Assembly: GCF_003958645.1 (NCBI RefSeq)
Contig: NZ_RXLO01000005.1
Location: forward strand, 491,531-555,530
Source of the DNA: Chitinophaga rhizosphaerae
GTDB taxonomy: Bacteria > Bacteroidota > Bacteroidia > Chitinophagales > Chitinophagaceae
Length of the DNA: 64,000 nt
Reading direction: 5' to 3'
The position numbers and the translations under genes were made by a program. Positions 16,877 through 26,152 of the stretch are shown piece after piece (the first letter of the stretch is position 1; every line of letters starts with the position of its first letter). The notes under the pieces were generated by a model. The model was not told where the DNA came from. It searched no databases and worked only from the letters and a program-made list of their open reading frames with translations.

Positions 16877-17701
16877 TTATTCGAACAGGATGCGGACGGT
16901 CTGGTAGAAGGAAAGTTGCTGGTAAGCCTGTTGCTGGAGCTGGTCGCGGCGGAAGCCCTGGAGCCCGAAGAGCCCGGCTGCGTTGCCCTTGTTCACGGCG
17001 ATTTCGAGGTAGCCGGCGGCGTTGAAGAGCGCGAGTTTCTGGCCCTCGGCCACGTCTGCATAGGTTTCGCTGAGCTGGGTGATCATTTCGTCGCGACGGA
17101 AGAAGATGGCGAACCGGCGGCCGTTCCGCTGGGCGTGGAACTGCTCGCGGGTGATGTTGACCACCACGTTCTCGAAATTATCGATATGGAGGATCTGTCC
17201 TTCGATGTAATCTTCACCCGTGAGAGGTTGCAGGTTGTTCTTCACGACGATCTCCGAAGCCTGCGTTCCGAATTGGCCGGGCGCTTCGCCGCCAAAGAGG
17301 CGGGCGAGGGTGCGGGCCATGACGGTCACGATGCCGAGGGTGTTTCGGATTTCGGCGGATTCGAGGGAGATGCGGTACACTTCCTCCGGCATCCCGCCGG
17401 CGATCATGGTGAGCAGCCCGTTGTCTGCGCAGCAGATGTACTGGCCCTGGTGGCGCGCGAGGAGGATGAAGTCCGATTTGCGGTCGAACAGGTTATTGAG
17501 CACTAAATGGACGGTGTCTTTCGGGTAATAACGGAAAGCGCTGCGGCAGATGTAGGTAGCCTGCGGCAGGTTGAAGGGGGAGATGTGGTGCGAGATGTCT
17601 ACGACCTGGGCATTCGGACAATGCTGCAGTAGCAGGCCTTTTATAGCGCCTGTCAGGTAATCCTGCAATCCAATGTCTGATGTCAGCGTAACGATGGGCA
17701 T
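16877..17701 (-). CDS. SAM hydroxide adenosyltransferase (DUF62 family)
   Basis: 274 residues, typical length. The N-terminus IVTLTSDIGLQDYLTGAIKG carries the conserved TSDxGxxDxxxGxxKG motif, followed by VVDISHHISPFN (DxxHxIxxxN-like), RYYPKDTVHLVLNN, and the adenosine-binding CCADNGLLTMI. The C-terminal beta-barrel includes YIEGQILHIDNFENVVVNI. Family members hydrolyse S-adenosylmethionine to adenosine and methionine; halogenating relatives have a distinctive inserted loop that I do not see. Cytoplasmic, with no signal peptide. It is first in a likely two-gene transcript with the ABM protein. Confidence 0.93.
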   Translation of the reverse strand: MPIVTLTSDIGLQDYLTGAIKGLLLQHCPNAQVVDISHHISPFNLPQATYICRSAFRYYPKDTVHLVLNNLFDRKSDFILLARHQGQYICCADNGLLTMIAGGMPEEVYRISLESAEIRNTLGIVTVMARTLARLFGGEAPGQFGTQASEIVVKNNLQPLTGEDYIEGQILHIDNFENVVVNITREQFHAQRNGRRFAIFFRRDEMITQLSETYADVAEGQKLALFNAAGYLEIAVNKGNAAGLFGLQGFRRDQLQQQAYQQLSFYQTVRILFE

Positions 17702-17824
17702 AATGAGTTCAACGGTCGCGCTTTCTACAGGGGTTTAGTATCCCTGCAAAGAAAGGCATTATTTCAGTGTAATGATGAAAAAAATGGAATTAAATCAAAC
17801 GGTGCAAAACCGGGGCCATACGCT

Positions 17825-18628
17825 TCAGGAGAGGGGCGAGCCGGGTTCCCTGCGGAAATGGTTGAAGACCAGTTTGTCTGTCAACCCCGGAAGCAGTTTG
17901 CTGAGAAAAACGGTGAGCTTGCCCTGCGAAGTCAATACCAGTGTCCGTTTTCGTTTCGCGATGGCCCGTAGCGTGTGTGCGGCTACGGTTTCCGCGCTCA
18001 TGAGGCTGCCCTCGTCCAACGGTGTTTCTTTTTGGGAATGGCCGCTTTTGTCCAGCGCGGTGTTCCGGATATTGGAAGCCGTAAAGCCCGGGCAGATCCA
18101 CATGACGTTGACGCCTGTATGCAGATTTTCGGTCCGCAGCGCTTCGAGGAACCCCTGCATGGCGAACTTGGAAGCGGAATAACCCGTTCTTCCCGGCAAG
18201 CCGCGGTAGCCTGCGATGCTGCTAACGCCCACAACGGTGCCTTTCTGCTCGAGGATGGAGGGGAGGGCGTATTTGGTACAATACACAGTGCCCCAGAAAT
18301 TAATGTCCATCAACGTTCTCAGCACATCCGGCGTAGCGTCCCGGAACAGGGCGCGCATGCTGATGCCGGCGTTATTGACGAGAATGTCGATCTTCCCGAA
18401 CTTCTCCAGCACGCTGCCGATAAAAGCCTTGCAATCTTCCTCGATGCTCACGTCCGCCTTGAACACATGTAGCTCCGGCACTTCGGCCTGCAAGGCGCGA
18501 AGGGTTTCCTCTTTGCGCCCGCATACGGAAACGTTTGCGCCTGCACGAAGGAACGCCAGGGCCAGCGCCTTTCCGATACCGGATGTGGCGCCTGTGATTA
18601 CGACGGATTTGTGGGGGAAGCTTTGCAT
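17825..18628 (-). CDS. Short-chain dehydrogenase/reductase (SDR)
   Basis: 267 residues from the ATG at 18628 (MQSFPHKSVVITG). The frame stays open 81 codons further upstream, but that part has no SDR similarity and a low-complexity composition. Classical SDR motifs are complete: TGATSGIGKA (cofactor glycine motif), VNNAG, the catalytic Ser in VGVSSIAG, and YSASK with Tyr and Lys. The C-terminal extension after GLTDKLVFNHF suggests the membrane-associated SDR type (DHRS7-like). The substrate is unknown. It is alone on the minus strand, with 123 bases to the next gene downstream. Confidence 0.93.
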   Translation of the reverse strand: MQSFPHKSVVITGATSGIGKALALAFLRAGANVSVCGRKEETLRALQAEVPELHVFKADVSIEEDCKAFIGSVLEKFGKIDILVNNAGISMRALFRDATPDVLRTLMDINFWGTVYCTKYALPSILEQKGTVVGVSSIAGYRGLPGRTGYSASKFAMQGFLEALRTENLHTGVNVMWICPGFTASNIRNTALDKSGHSQKETPLDEGSLMSAETVAAHTLRAIAKRKRTLVLTSQGKLTVFLSKLLPGLTDKLVFNHFRREPGSPLS

Positions 18629-18937
18629 GGTGCAAAAATAATGGGACGCGCTAAAACAGTGAAATAATGTTAGACACAGTGAATAAATAAAAATCCACGC
18701 GGGTATTGGTTTTTCATGTTTATTTAGTATAAAACGCTGATCTGCAGCGGGTATGAGGACCTCAACTTTTACTTGAAGCAAGCACATGGCGCGTTTGAGC
18801 GCCATATTCGTGTGCGTGTGCGGAGCTGAGTGCGTATAACCGATTCTCGGCGCCTTGGCAGGGTGGCGCAATTAAATGGGAGGTGGTGGTGTGGGTTCCG
18901 GGATAGGAAATTTTTTTTGAAAGAAAGATGGACGGGA
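18629..18937. other. Intergenic stretch without a supported gene
   Basis: 309 bases between the SDR start and the stop of the ECF42-type sigma gene. The left half (about 18640-18730) is AT-rich and should hold the SDR promoter: CAAAAATA at 18633-18640 reads TATTTTTG on the minus strand. The right half is GC-rich with no credible frame, hairpin terminator or repeat that I could see. Confidence 0.6.
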
Positions 18938-20176
18938 TCAGGAAGAAAGTCCGTTCCCGAGCAGCGCCGAGATCTTTTTCCGGAAAAACGCCGCCTCCCC
19001 GGGCGTGGGCCTGCCCTGCAGCGCCTTGCGGTAATGTTTCAACGCCCCCGGCACATCGCCCCCGTCTGCGTATATGCGTGCCAGCGCGGCCTGCAGCATA
19101 TGATGATGCCGCATGAACGGATCGGCCTGCAGCGTATGCAGCATATCCATGGCCGCACGCGCCTGCCCCGCGAAATATAAGGCGATGGCATGACTGAGGC
19201 TCACGAACGGCGAAGGTGCGATGGCCGCCAGTTGCCGGTATAGCCCCGCGATCTGCAGCCAGGGCGTTTCCGCGAAGGAATTCGCCGTGGCGTGGAACCA
19301 GGCGATAGACGCCTCGAAATGATAAGGGCTTTCCCCCTTCGCCACTGCGGCCTGTTTCAGGTAATCGGCCGCCACCCGGATCATGTCGCGGTCCCAGGCG
19401 CTGCGGTCCTGCTGTTCCAGCTCCAGCAGCTCGCCCATGGGGCCGGTGCGCGCCTCCCAGCGGGAGAGCTGGAAAAGCATGAGGGCGTACAAGGCCTTGG
19501 CGTCCGAAACGTGGACGCGCGCCCGGCGGATGGCTTCCCGGGTGAGGCTCAGGGCGTCTTCGCAAAGGGCTTCGTCCATGATCTTCCAGCCTTCGGTAAA
19601 TATGATGTACAACGCCTTCAGCGCCAACTGCACTTTTTCCGCGCTCCACCACACGAATCCCGAGCGGAAAGCGATATCGCCTGCGCGGAGCTGCTGCCGC
19701 TGGCGGTACAATACCTTCGACACACTGTCTGCCTCCATCCCCAGCAATTCCCCGATCTGCTGTACCTGCAACCCGAAAACGTAGCGCAGCGCCGTGATGA
19801 GCTGCACTTTCGGCGGGAATTTCGCGTGCATGCAGGCGAAGAGCAGCCGCAACAGCTCGAGGTCGCCGTTTTCCGGCGGGCGCTCGGGCGCCGGCGCCGA
19901 AGGCAGGTGGGTGAGGGGGATGATGGCGGTTTTGCGGGCATGGCGCCGCCTGCTCATATTGCGCACCGCTGCATACAGCCAGGCTTCCGGCTGCTCGGGC
20001 ACACCGCGCGCCCAGGTGGTGGCGGCGGATGTAAAAGCCTCCTGCACCATATCTTCCGCGTCGGCGAGGCAAAGGGAACCGTCCATAAACAGCAGGTGGC
20101 CGGTCATTTTCCCGAAGCTTTTGCGGTAGAGCTGCTGCAGGAGCGCTGTCAATTGCATGTTGTGCGCATCAGGCAT
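18938..20176 (-). CDS. ECF42-type RNA polymerase sigma factor with C-terminal TPR-like extension
   Basis: 412 residues, far longer than a normal ECF factor. Region 2 is seen in LADAEDMVQEAFTSAATTW and PEAWLYAAVRNMSRRRHAR. Region 4 is seen in FPPKVQLITALRYVFGLQV and IGELLGMEADSVSKVLYR. The remaining 220 or so residues (DUF6596-like) are helical and end in a TPR-like repeat (YADGGDVPGALKHYRKAL). This architecture and the overlap of 8 bases with a DGPF/YciI gene define the ECF42 group. These have no anti-sigma factor, and the C-terminal extension is thought to control activity. Confidence 0.93.
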   Translation of the reverse strand: MPDAHNMQLTALLQQLYRKSFGKMTGHLLFMDGSLCLADAEDMVQEAFTSAATTWARGVPEQPEAWLYAAVRNMSRRRHARKTAIIPLTHLPSAPAPERPPENGDLELLRLLFACMHAKFPPKVQLITALRYVFGLQVQQIGELLGMEADSVSKVLYRQRQQLRAGDIAFRSGFVWWSAEKVQLALKALYIIFTEGWKIMDEALCEDALSLTREAIRRARVHVSDAKALYALMLFQLSRWEARTGPMGELLELEQQDRSAWDRDMIRVAADYLKQAAVAKGESPYHFEASIAWFHATANSFAETPWLQIAGLYRQLAAIAPSPFVSLSHAIALYFAGQARAAMDMLHTLQADPFMRHHHMLQAALARIYADGGDVPGALKHYRKALQGRPTPGEAAFFRKKISALLGNGLSS

Positions 20177-20513
20177 AGATCATCAAAGGTCGGACTTCTA
20201 TGGCGATTTTATCTTCCTGCAGGGATGGGCAACCGGCGGCCAGTTGCGCGGCGTGGTCGAGGCTTTCGGCCTGGATGAGGAAGTAGCCGCTCACGGATTC
20301 GCGGGTTTCTGCGAAGGGCCCGTCTGACGCGATGTGGTTTTTGCGGAGGTAGCGGGTTTCCGGCTCGAGGGGCTCGCCGGAAAGAAGGTGCCCGCCGGCG
20401 GCGAGGGCTTCGGCCCAGGCGGTCATCGCCGCAATGTCTTCCTGGAGTTCGGCTTCCGTCATGGCGGCCAACCGGGCCAGGTCTTCCCGGATGAGGAACA
20501 TAAATTTTTTCAT
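20169..20513 (-). CDS. YciI/DGPF domain protein, partner of ECF42 sigma
   Basis: 114 residues. It opens with KKFMFLIREDL and carries the name-giving DGPF motif in SDGPFAETRESVSGYFLI. The ending EDKIAIEVRPLM is also typical of this ferredoxin-like dimeric fold (YCII). The gene overlaps the sigma gene by 8 bases and precedes it, so they are translationally coupled. DGPF proteins are regularly encoded beside ECF42 factors and are often their regulatory target. Their biochemical activity is unknown. Confidence 0.93.
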   Translation of the reverse strand: MKKFMFLIREDLARLAAMTEAELQEDIAAMTAWAEALAAGGHLLSGEPLEPETRYLRKNHIASDGPFAETRESVSGYFLIQAESLDHAAQLAAGCPSLQEDKIAIEVRPLMIYA

Positions 20514-20916
20514 GGGTTGCTTTGTTTTTCAATATAGTGCCGGCTGGCCGATAAATCCGGACATCAACCGGTAATTTTTTTTGGGTGGAAGTAATGCGCT
20601 TGCCCGGTCAAGTCGCGAAATGCAGGCGCCAGCGGGTGATGAATGGTTAACTCCGGGACATGTATCTGGCAACCTGCATGTGCAGGCCGGGTTCACGCAA
20701 CACCGGGAGCGGGATGGATTTAATTCCGAATGGGGTGAATGATCATGGGGCGCAAGAACAGCGACCGGACAATGCATAAATAGAAATAATACATGTAATA
20801 AGTACTACATAACTACTTTAAAGTGGCTCAAACACTGAATTGGCGGCGTTTCGCGCGGCTGCCGATTTAAGTGTCTGAAAAACACGTTACATGCCTCTCA
20901 ACCCACTTTCATTTCA

Positions 20917-20928
20917 CATTATGTAATG
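20917..20928. promoter_or_regulatory. Inverted repeat CATTA-N2-TAATG
   Basis: Perfect 5-base arms separated by TG, in the gene-free region upstream of the tandem SusCD operon. A related repeat with 6-base arms occurs 165 bases further on. It could be a regulator binding site, but in AT-rich DNA such repeats also arise by chance. Confidence 0.3.
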
Positions 20929-21081
20929 CTTCATTTCATGAAAACCTTGTCTGTGCTGTGGTTCAGTATGGGAAGGCTCCCATCCAACCCCGGTATTTGG
21001 AATTTGAAATCGATTGTGCGCGTGGAAAACCCGGATGTAGGAACTTTGCTTGCTTTCAATGAATTCAATAATCTTTCGTTA

Positions 21082-21096
21082 ACATTAAAATAATGT
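21082..21096. promoter_or_regulatory. Inverted repeat ACATTA-AAA-TAATGT
   Basis: Perfect 6-base arms around AAA, the second copy of a CATTA/TAATG dyad in this intergenic region, about 570 bases before the first susC start. It is a candidate operator for the operon that follows, unproven. Confidence 0.3.
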
Positions 21097-21663
21097 AAAA
21101 ATGAAAGCATAAATTAATTAAATTAAATACTTTTAAACTGTCATTACGATCGTTCATCATGTGATTTTGCTAAATATTTGAGAAATTTTAACATTTGACG
21201 TTTAATTTGTATGCAAAACACCCTCCATGCTTGACGGGAATCAGCAGCCGATGTATCTTCAGTCCAACTTGTATATCGCAGATCGCATTTTCCGGAAGGA
21301 TGGATAAATTTCCCTTCATCATTCAAACCACGTTCAACATGCACTATTTATCACCCGCTGCCCGGACATTCCGCAGCTTCGGATAACCCTCGATCCCATC
21401 GGCTTCCCCTGGCCCCCGAAATTGAAATGAGGCAGTAACCTATACGAATACACGTGACGCCCGAACTGCCATGCGTAAGAACCACCCTGGGGGAACTCCG
21501 GTATTAAACTGAGGGTCCGCACGTATTATCAGCAGAAATTATCGAAGGTATGAATTCCTGACGGCCTCCATGGCGCGTTCAGGCATTGTCATGCCACGTT
21601 CCCGCCACCTCCATGCCGTGGCGGGCAGGGGAACCTATTTACGCAAACAACCAATTGCTCCAT

Positions 21664-24639
21664 ATGACATATTTCTACCCACCTCTCCGCAAAAAGCAGG
21701 TCATCCTGCTCGCCCTGCTGTTGATGGGGACCGGCGCCGCCGCTCAGAAAAAGGTGTTCAACAGGGCCGACAGCTCCAAGCCGGCCGCTGGTGACGCCAC
21801 TGACCGGCTCAAAAAACTCCCGGTTTCCTCACTCGACACAGCCGGCTACATCAGGAATACGGACATGATGCTCCGCAACAGGGGCGCCGTTTCCTCTCCG
21901 GACCTCGACCAGGCCCGCAAACTCCCGTACATGGGGATCAACGCCGTGCTATCGGGCCGCGCCACCGGCGTGGATGTCCGCATCCCCTCCGCCGAGCCCG
22001 GCAAACGCAACGCCCTTTTCATCCGCGGTGCATCCGGACTGCTCCTGAAGAACGGCGACGTTTTCGCCGCGCAACCCCTGTATGTGATAGACGGCATGCC
22101 GTTGCAATACGATCATGCCTTCGCGTATGACATCCAGCGGTTCGACTTCAACCGCATCGGCACCGAAATCGACCCTCTCGCTTACATCGACGTCAACGAT
22201 ATCCGCAGCATCGAAGTGCTGAAAGACGCCGCCGCCACCGCGAAATACGGTCCGTCGGCTTCCGCCGGCGTTATCCAGATCTCCACCCGCGGGCCCCGCA
22301 CCGGAGAGCTCCGCGTGGAAGTGAACGGATACGCGGGCATGTCGCTCAAACCCTCCATGAAAGTGGTCAACGGCCGATGGGAACGCGATTTCCGCCTGCC
22401 GTTCTACGACCGCTACGCCACCGCCGAACAATACCGCAGCTTCCCCGCGTACCTGGCAGATTCCACCAACGCCCAGTATTACGGCAATGCCGATTGGGAC
22501 GAAGCGTATTACCGCAACGGTTGGATGACGGGCCTACATGCAGGCGTAAGCGGCGGCAACCGCCTCGCCAGCTTCCGTTTCGGCGTTGGGCAAGCCACGC
22601 AGCAGGGACAGGATAATACCCTCGCGCGCCGCTACAACGTCAACTTCGGGATCAACATCACACCTGCCAAACGGCTCGACTGGAGCACCTACATCAGCGC
22701 GTCCATGCTGAACAGGAAAAGGAACCAGTCGCTCCGCGACCGTATGGGCGACCAGGATTATATCCTCAACCTTGACCGGCCGCCTTCTCCCAACAAAAGC
22801 CTGCTCGAAGCCTATTACGGGTACCTGGACGACGGGATCGACAATAACCGCAACACCAACGTGCGCGTCCTGAACAACCTTTCCTACCAGTTCGCGCCCT
22901 GGCTGAAATTCAACTCCCGTTTCTCCATCGATTACGGACAGAATTTCCGCGACCTGTTCATGCCCAGCACGGTGAACGACGGCAACAACTTCGCTTCCAA
23001 CTTCGACGGCCTGCAAAACCGCATGACGCTCGACAATTCGCTGGAGTTCAGCCGGTACCTCGGCAAGCGGCACCACCTGACGGTGACGGCCGGCCAGTAC
23101 AACCAGTGGGACCGCTGGAGCTACATGTACGGCAAAGGTTACCGCGGCAAAAGCGACTACATCAAAATCTACCAGCCCAGTTCGCCGGGCAATCCGGACA
23201 ACGGGTCTCACAACCTGCGGCTCACGGCCAACTTCAAGGATCGCATCCGTGCGGCGCTCGCCAGCTTTTACGGCAACATCGAATACGACTACGCCGGCAA
23301 GTATAACGTGATGCTGTATCTGCGGCAGGACGGCAGCTCCAACGTAACGGAAGAGAACCGCTGGAAGCTGTTCCCCACAGCGGCGGTGTCCTGGAACGTT
23401 TCCAACGAGCCTTTCCTCCAGGATTCCAAAGCCCTCAGCACGCTTCGCCTGCGCGGCAGCGCGGGGCGCATGGGCAAGGTGTTTTCCCTGGACTATTATA
23501 AAGACGGCCCCATTTACAACGTGGAAATAGGATGGGAGGGAACGCCCAACCTGGCGACCTACAACGCTTTCCCCGTGCTGAATGCGGCCTATGAACTGGG
23601 GTACGTGGCGCCCGGGATCGGATGGGCGTATACCGACCAGATCAACGGCGGCATCGATTTCGGATTTGCCAACGATCGCATCAAGGCGGCTGTAGACGTA
23701 TATGCGCGCACCGACCGCGATCTGTTGCTGAAAACGCCGGTGGCGCAGGAATACGGCTATTCCGGCGTATGGCAGAACGGGATGGATATCCGCAATTCCG
23801 GCGTGGAGCTCACGCTGGAGGCATCCATCATCCAAAACAAAACCTTTGCCTGGTCTTCCGCCATCAACGCCTCCATGAACCAGAACAAACTGTTGGCGCT
23901 ACCGGGCGGGCAAACCGCCGTGGTACTGGGCAACCGCCGGCTTGAAATAGGCTTTCCCACAGACCGGTTCTGGCTATTGCAGAACGAAGGCATGTATGCT
24001 TCCAATGCAGACGTTCCCGCGGGCATGACCTACCAGGGCATCGCCATGAAAGGCGGAGACCCGATCTGGATCGATCGGAACGGCGACAACGTGATCGACG
24101 ATAACGACCGCATCATGGAAGGCTCCCACAATCCCAAAGTGCAGGGCGGATGGGCCAATACGCTCAAATACCGCGATTTCGAACTGAACTTTTTGCTGAG
24201 CTATGCTTTCGGCCGAAAGCTCATCAACGAAAACCTCGCCGCGCGCTTCGACTTCGCCAACCGCGAAGGTGCAGACGATATCGGTGCGGTGAAGGAAGTG
24301 TTTTACTGGGCGGAGCCGGAAGGCGATATGGACCGCATCCCGCAGTACAACCCCTGGAGCGCGGTGCGCCCGTACCAGGTGAACCAGACGCTGTTCCTGG
24401 AAGACGGGTCATACGTGCGCCTGCGCTCGCTGACCCTTACCTATAACTTCCGCGGCGCATGGCTCGCCAAACGCGGGCTGCAAACACTGCGTGTATACGG
24501 TACCGGTAACAACCTCCTGACCTGGACCCGCTATCGCGGCGGCGATCCGGAAGCGTTCAGCTACCTGGGATACGACCAGGGCGGGTACAACTGGGCCCAG
24601 CCGAAAAGCTTCACACTGGGCTTCAACTTACAGTTCTAA
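21664..24639 (+). CDS. SusC/RagA TonB-linked outer membrane protein lacking the N-terminal regulatory domain
   Basis: 991 residues from the ATG at 21664 (MTYFYPPLRKKQVILL). An in-frame TTG at 21586 precedes the signal peptide and is not a credible start. After the signal (ending GTGAAAQ) the protein goes through a short Lys/Asp-rich linker straight to the plug, without the carboxypeptidase-D-like sandwich found in the other two SusC proteins here. The plug carries MGINAVLSGRATGVDV, LYVIDGMPL and SIEVLKDAAATAKYG. The C-terminal barrel ends AQPKSFTLGFNLQF, with the terminal Phe of outer membrane proteins. It is first in the eight-gene operon and overlaps the next gene at TAATG. Confidence 0.93.
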   Translation: MTYFYPPLRKKQVILLALLLMGTGAAAQKKVFNRADSSKPAAGDATDRLKKLPVSSLDTAGYIRNTDMMLRNRGAVSSPDLDQARKLPYMGINAVLSGRATGVDVRIPSAEPGKRNALFIRGASGLLLKNGDVFAAQPLYVIDGMPLQYDHAFAYDIQRFDFNRIGTEIDPLAYIDVNDIRSIEVLKDAAATAKYGPSASAGVIQISTRGPRTGELRVEVNGYAGMSLKPSMKVVNGRWERDFRLPFYDRYATAEQYRSFPAYLADSTNAQYYGNADWDEAYYRNGWMTGLHAGVSGGNRLASFRFGVGQATQQGQDNTLARRYNVNFGINITPAKRLDWSTYISASMLNRKRNQSLRDRMGDQDYILNLDRPPSPNKSLLEAYYGYLDDGIDNNRNTNVRVLNNLSYQFAPWLKFNSRFSIDYGQNFRDLFMPSTVNDGNNFASNFDGLQNRMTLDNSLEFSRYLGKRHHLTVTAGQYNQWDRWSYMYGKGYRGKSDYIKIYQPSSPGNPDNGSHNLRLTANFKDRIRAALASFYGNIEYDYAGKYNVMLYLRQDGSSNVTEENRWKLFPTAAVSWNVSNEPFLQDSKALSTLRLRGSAGRMGKVFSLDYYKDGPIYNVEIGWEGTPNLATYNAFPVLNAAYELGYVAPGIGWAYTDQINGGIDFGFANDRIKAAVDVYARTDRDLLLKTPVAQEYGYSGVWQNGMDIRNSGVELTLEASIIQNKTFAWSSAINASMNQNKLLALPGGQTAVVLGNRRLEIGFPTDRFWLLQNEGMYASNADVPAGMTYQGIAMKGGDPIWIDRNGDNVIDDNDRIMEGSHNPKVQGGWANTLKYRDFELNFLLSYAFGRKLINENLAARFDFANREGADDIGAVKEVFYWAEPEGDMDRIPQYNPWSAVRPYQVNQTLFLEDGSYVRLRSLTLTYNFRGAWLAKRGLQTLRVYGTGNNLLTWTRYRGGDPEAFSYLGYDQGGYNWAQPKSFTLGFNLQF

Positions 24640-26141
24640 TGCAAAAAAGCAATCTCATGCGAAAAATATGGATAGGCGGCCTCAGCCTTCTCCTGGCCGC
24701 CGGCTGGTCGTCGTGCAAAGACATGCTCGACATCGAAAGTACCCGCGCCGTCACCCGGGAGAACATGTGGGCCACCAAAAACGATGCCTGGGCGGGCAGC
24801 TTTGCCTGCTACGGCCTGCTGCGCGCGGCGCTCTGCAATGAAAACGCCTATTGGGCACATGGCGAGCTGCGGGCAGGACAATTCACTGTTACGCAGCGCG
24901 GCGACCTCCAGGCCGTGCGCGACAACCGGCTCACCGCCAACTACGCCACCATGGATACCTGGCGCGACTGGCGCAAGTTCTACGCCACCATCGCCCAATG
25001 CAATATCGCCATCGCCAAACTGCCGGAGGTCCCGGCGTTGGACGAGCGGTATTCCAAAACCGAAATGGAGCTCGACCTCGCACAGGTCCGCTACATCCGC
25101 GCGTTCACTTACTTCTACATGGTGCGCATCTGGGGAGATGTGCCCCTGATCACCGAGCCCGGTAGCGGCGACTTCACCACCGTTGCCCGTACCGACCAGA
25201 ACGAGGTGCTGAACTTCGCGTTCAACGAAGTGAATTCGGCGATCTACAAGCTGCCCTGGCAGTTCGACGGAACCAACCCGGAGCAGCCCGGCAACTACCG
25301 CGGTCAGGGCATCGGCCACTGGCGCGGCATCCTGGCCACCAAGGGCGCAGGGTTCACGCTGCAGGCCCACATCCGCGCCTGGCAGAAAGATTACCAGGGC
25401 GCGCTGGACGCCATTCAAATCGTGAGGGGCAATGGAACCAAAACCGGGTACGCCCGCGTTTCCGTTAACGATCTTACGAGCAACGGCGGTACATTCCGCG
25501 GCCGCAGGAACGAGAACATCTTCCAGTTAGACATGAACTTCGACCATGCGGAGATTTCCACGACGGGGCAGCTCGAGAACTGGACGCTCCGGTACCCGGA
25601 CGTATCGAAGAAAGAAGCGGATATTTTCGTGTCGAAAGACAGTATCCTCAACATCTTCCACCTCGCCAGCGATACGCGCATCGGCACGTTTTTCACCGAC
25701 ATGGGGGCTATGCAGCCCATGTTCTACAAGATCAAGATGCTGAACAATGCCGTGAAGAACCCCACGCTGCGGTTCTTCAACTCCGCCATTTCGGTTTTCC
25801 GGTACGAAGAACTGCTGCTGCTCCAGGCGGAATGCATGTTGCGGACGGGCGACTTCAACGGGGCCCTGAGCCTGCTCAACGACCAGCGCGCCAACCGCAA
25901 CCTGACGCCCGTGCTGAACACGGTTTCGGCAGATGAGCTGATGGAAGAGATCTTCCAGGAGCGCAGGCGCGAATTGATCGGCGAAGGATGGCTGTGGTAC
26001 GATCTCGTGACCTTCGGCAAAGTGCCCGATTACACCGGCCTGTCCCAAACCGACGTAGACAACGGGGCCATTTACTGGCCGATTTCCCGCGCCGCGCTCG
26101 GCCTCAATCCCAAACTCGTTCAAACCCATTACTGGAAGTAA
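24639..26141 (+). CDS. SusD/RagB family lipoprotein (first pair)
   Basis: 500 residues. Its ATG overlaps the SusC stop by one base, so translation is coupled. The lipoprotein signal ends GWSSC (Cys at 26). SusD features are VRYIRAFTYFYMVRIWGDVPLI, the C-terminal RYEELLLLQAECMLRTGDFNGAL-like helix (FRYEELLLLQAE), LNDQRANRNLTP, and EIFQERRRELIGEGWLWYDLV. It would cap the partner SusC barrel at the cell surface. The gene for a FAS1 lipoprotein follows after 11 bases. The ligand is unknown. Confidence 0.94.
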   Translation: MQKSNLMRKIWIGGLSLLLAAGWSSCKDMLDIESTRAVTRENMWATKNDAWAGSFACYGLLRAALCNENAYWAHGELRAGQFTVTQRGDLQAVRDNRLTANYATMDTWRDWRKFYATIAQCNIAIAKLPEVPALDERYSKTEMELDLAQVRYIRAFTYFYMVRIWGDVPLITEPGSGDFTTVARTDQNEVLNFAFNEVNSAIYKLPWQFDGTNPEQPGNYRGQGIGHWRGILATKGAGFTLQAHIRAWQKDYQGALDAIQIVRGNGTKTGYARVSVNDLTSNGGTFRGRRNENIFQLDMNFDHAEISTTGQLENWTLRYPDVSKKEADIFVSKDSILNIFHLASDTRIGTFFTDMGAMQPMFYKIKMLNNAVKNPTLRFFNSAISVFRYEELLLLQAECMLRTGDFNGALSLLNDQRANRNLTPVLNTVSADELMEEIFQERRRELIGEGWLWYDLVTFGKVPDYTGLSQTDVDNGAIYWPISRAALGLNPKLVQTHYWK

Positions 26142-26152
26142 AAACCAGCTAT

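Larger units (their letters stand above)
20514..21663. other. 1.15-kb region without a supported gene; AT-rich promoter region
   Basis: This separates the divergent DGPF/sigma pair from the tandem SusCD operon. It is markedly AT-rich between about 20780-20960 and 21060-21220, unlike the GC-rich genes around it. Short open frames (for example 20871-21062 plus, 21144-21344 and 21334-21522 minus) show no signal peptide or recognisable family. Two inverted repeats of the form CATTA-N2/3-TAATG are present (20917-20928; 21083-21095). I found no tRNA, repeat array or consensus TAnnTTTG promoter close to the operon start, so the leader may be long. Confidence 0.6.

Noticed and set aside
20529..21522. 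Several 60-85 codon frames in the gene-free region upstream of the tandem SusCD operon.
   Set aside because: None has a signal peptide, conserved motif or plausible promoter; they overlap each other on both strands.
21586..21663. Upstream in-frame TTG start extending the first SusC by 26 residues.
   Set aside because: The signal peptide begins at the ATG at 21664; the extension is hydrophilic and would block export.
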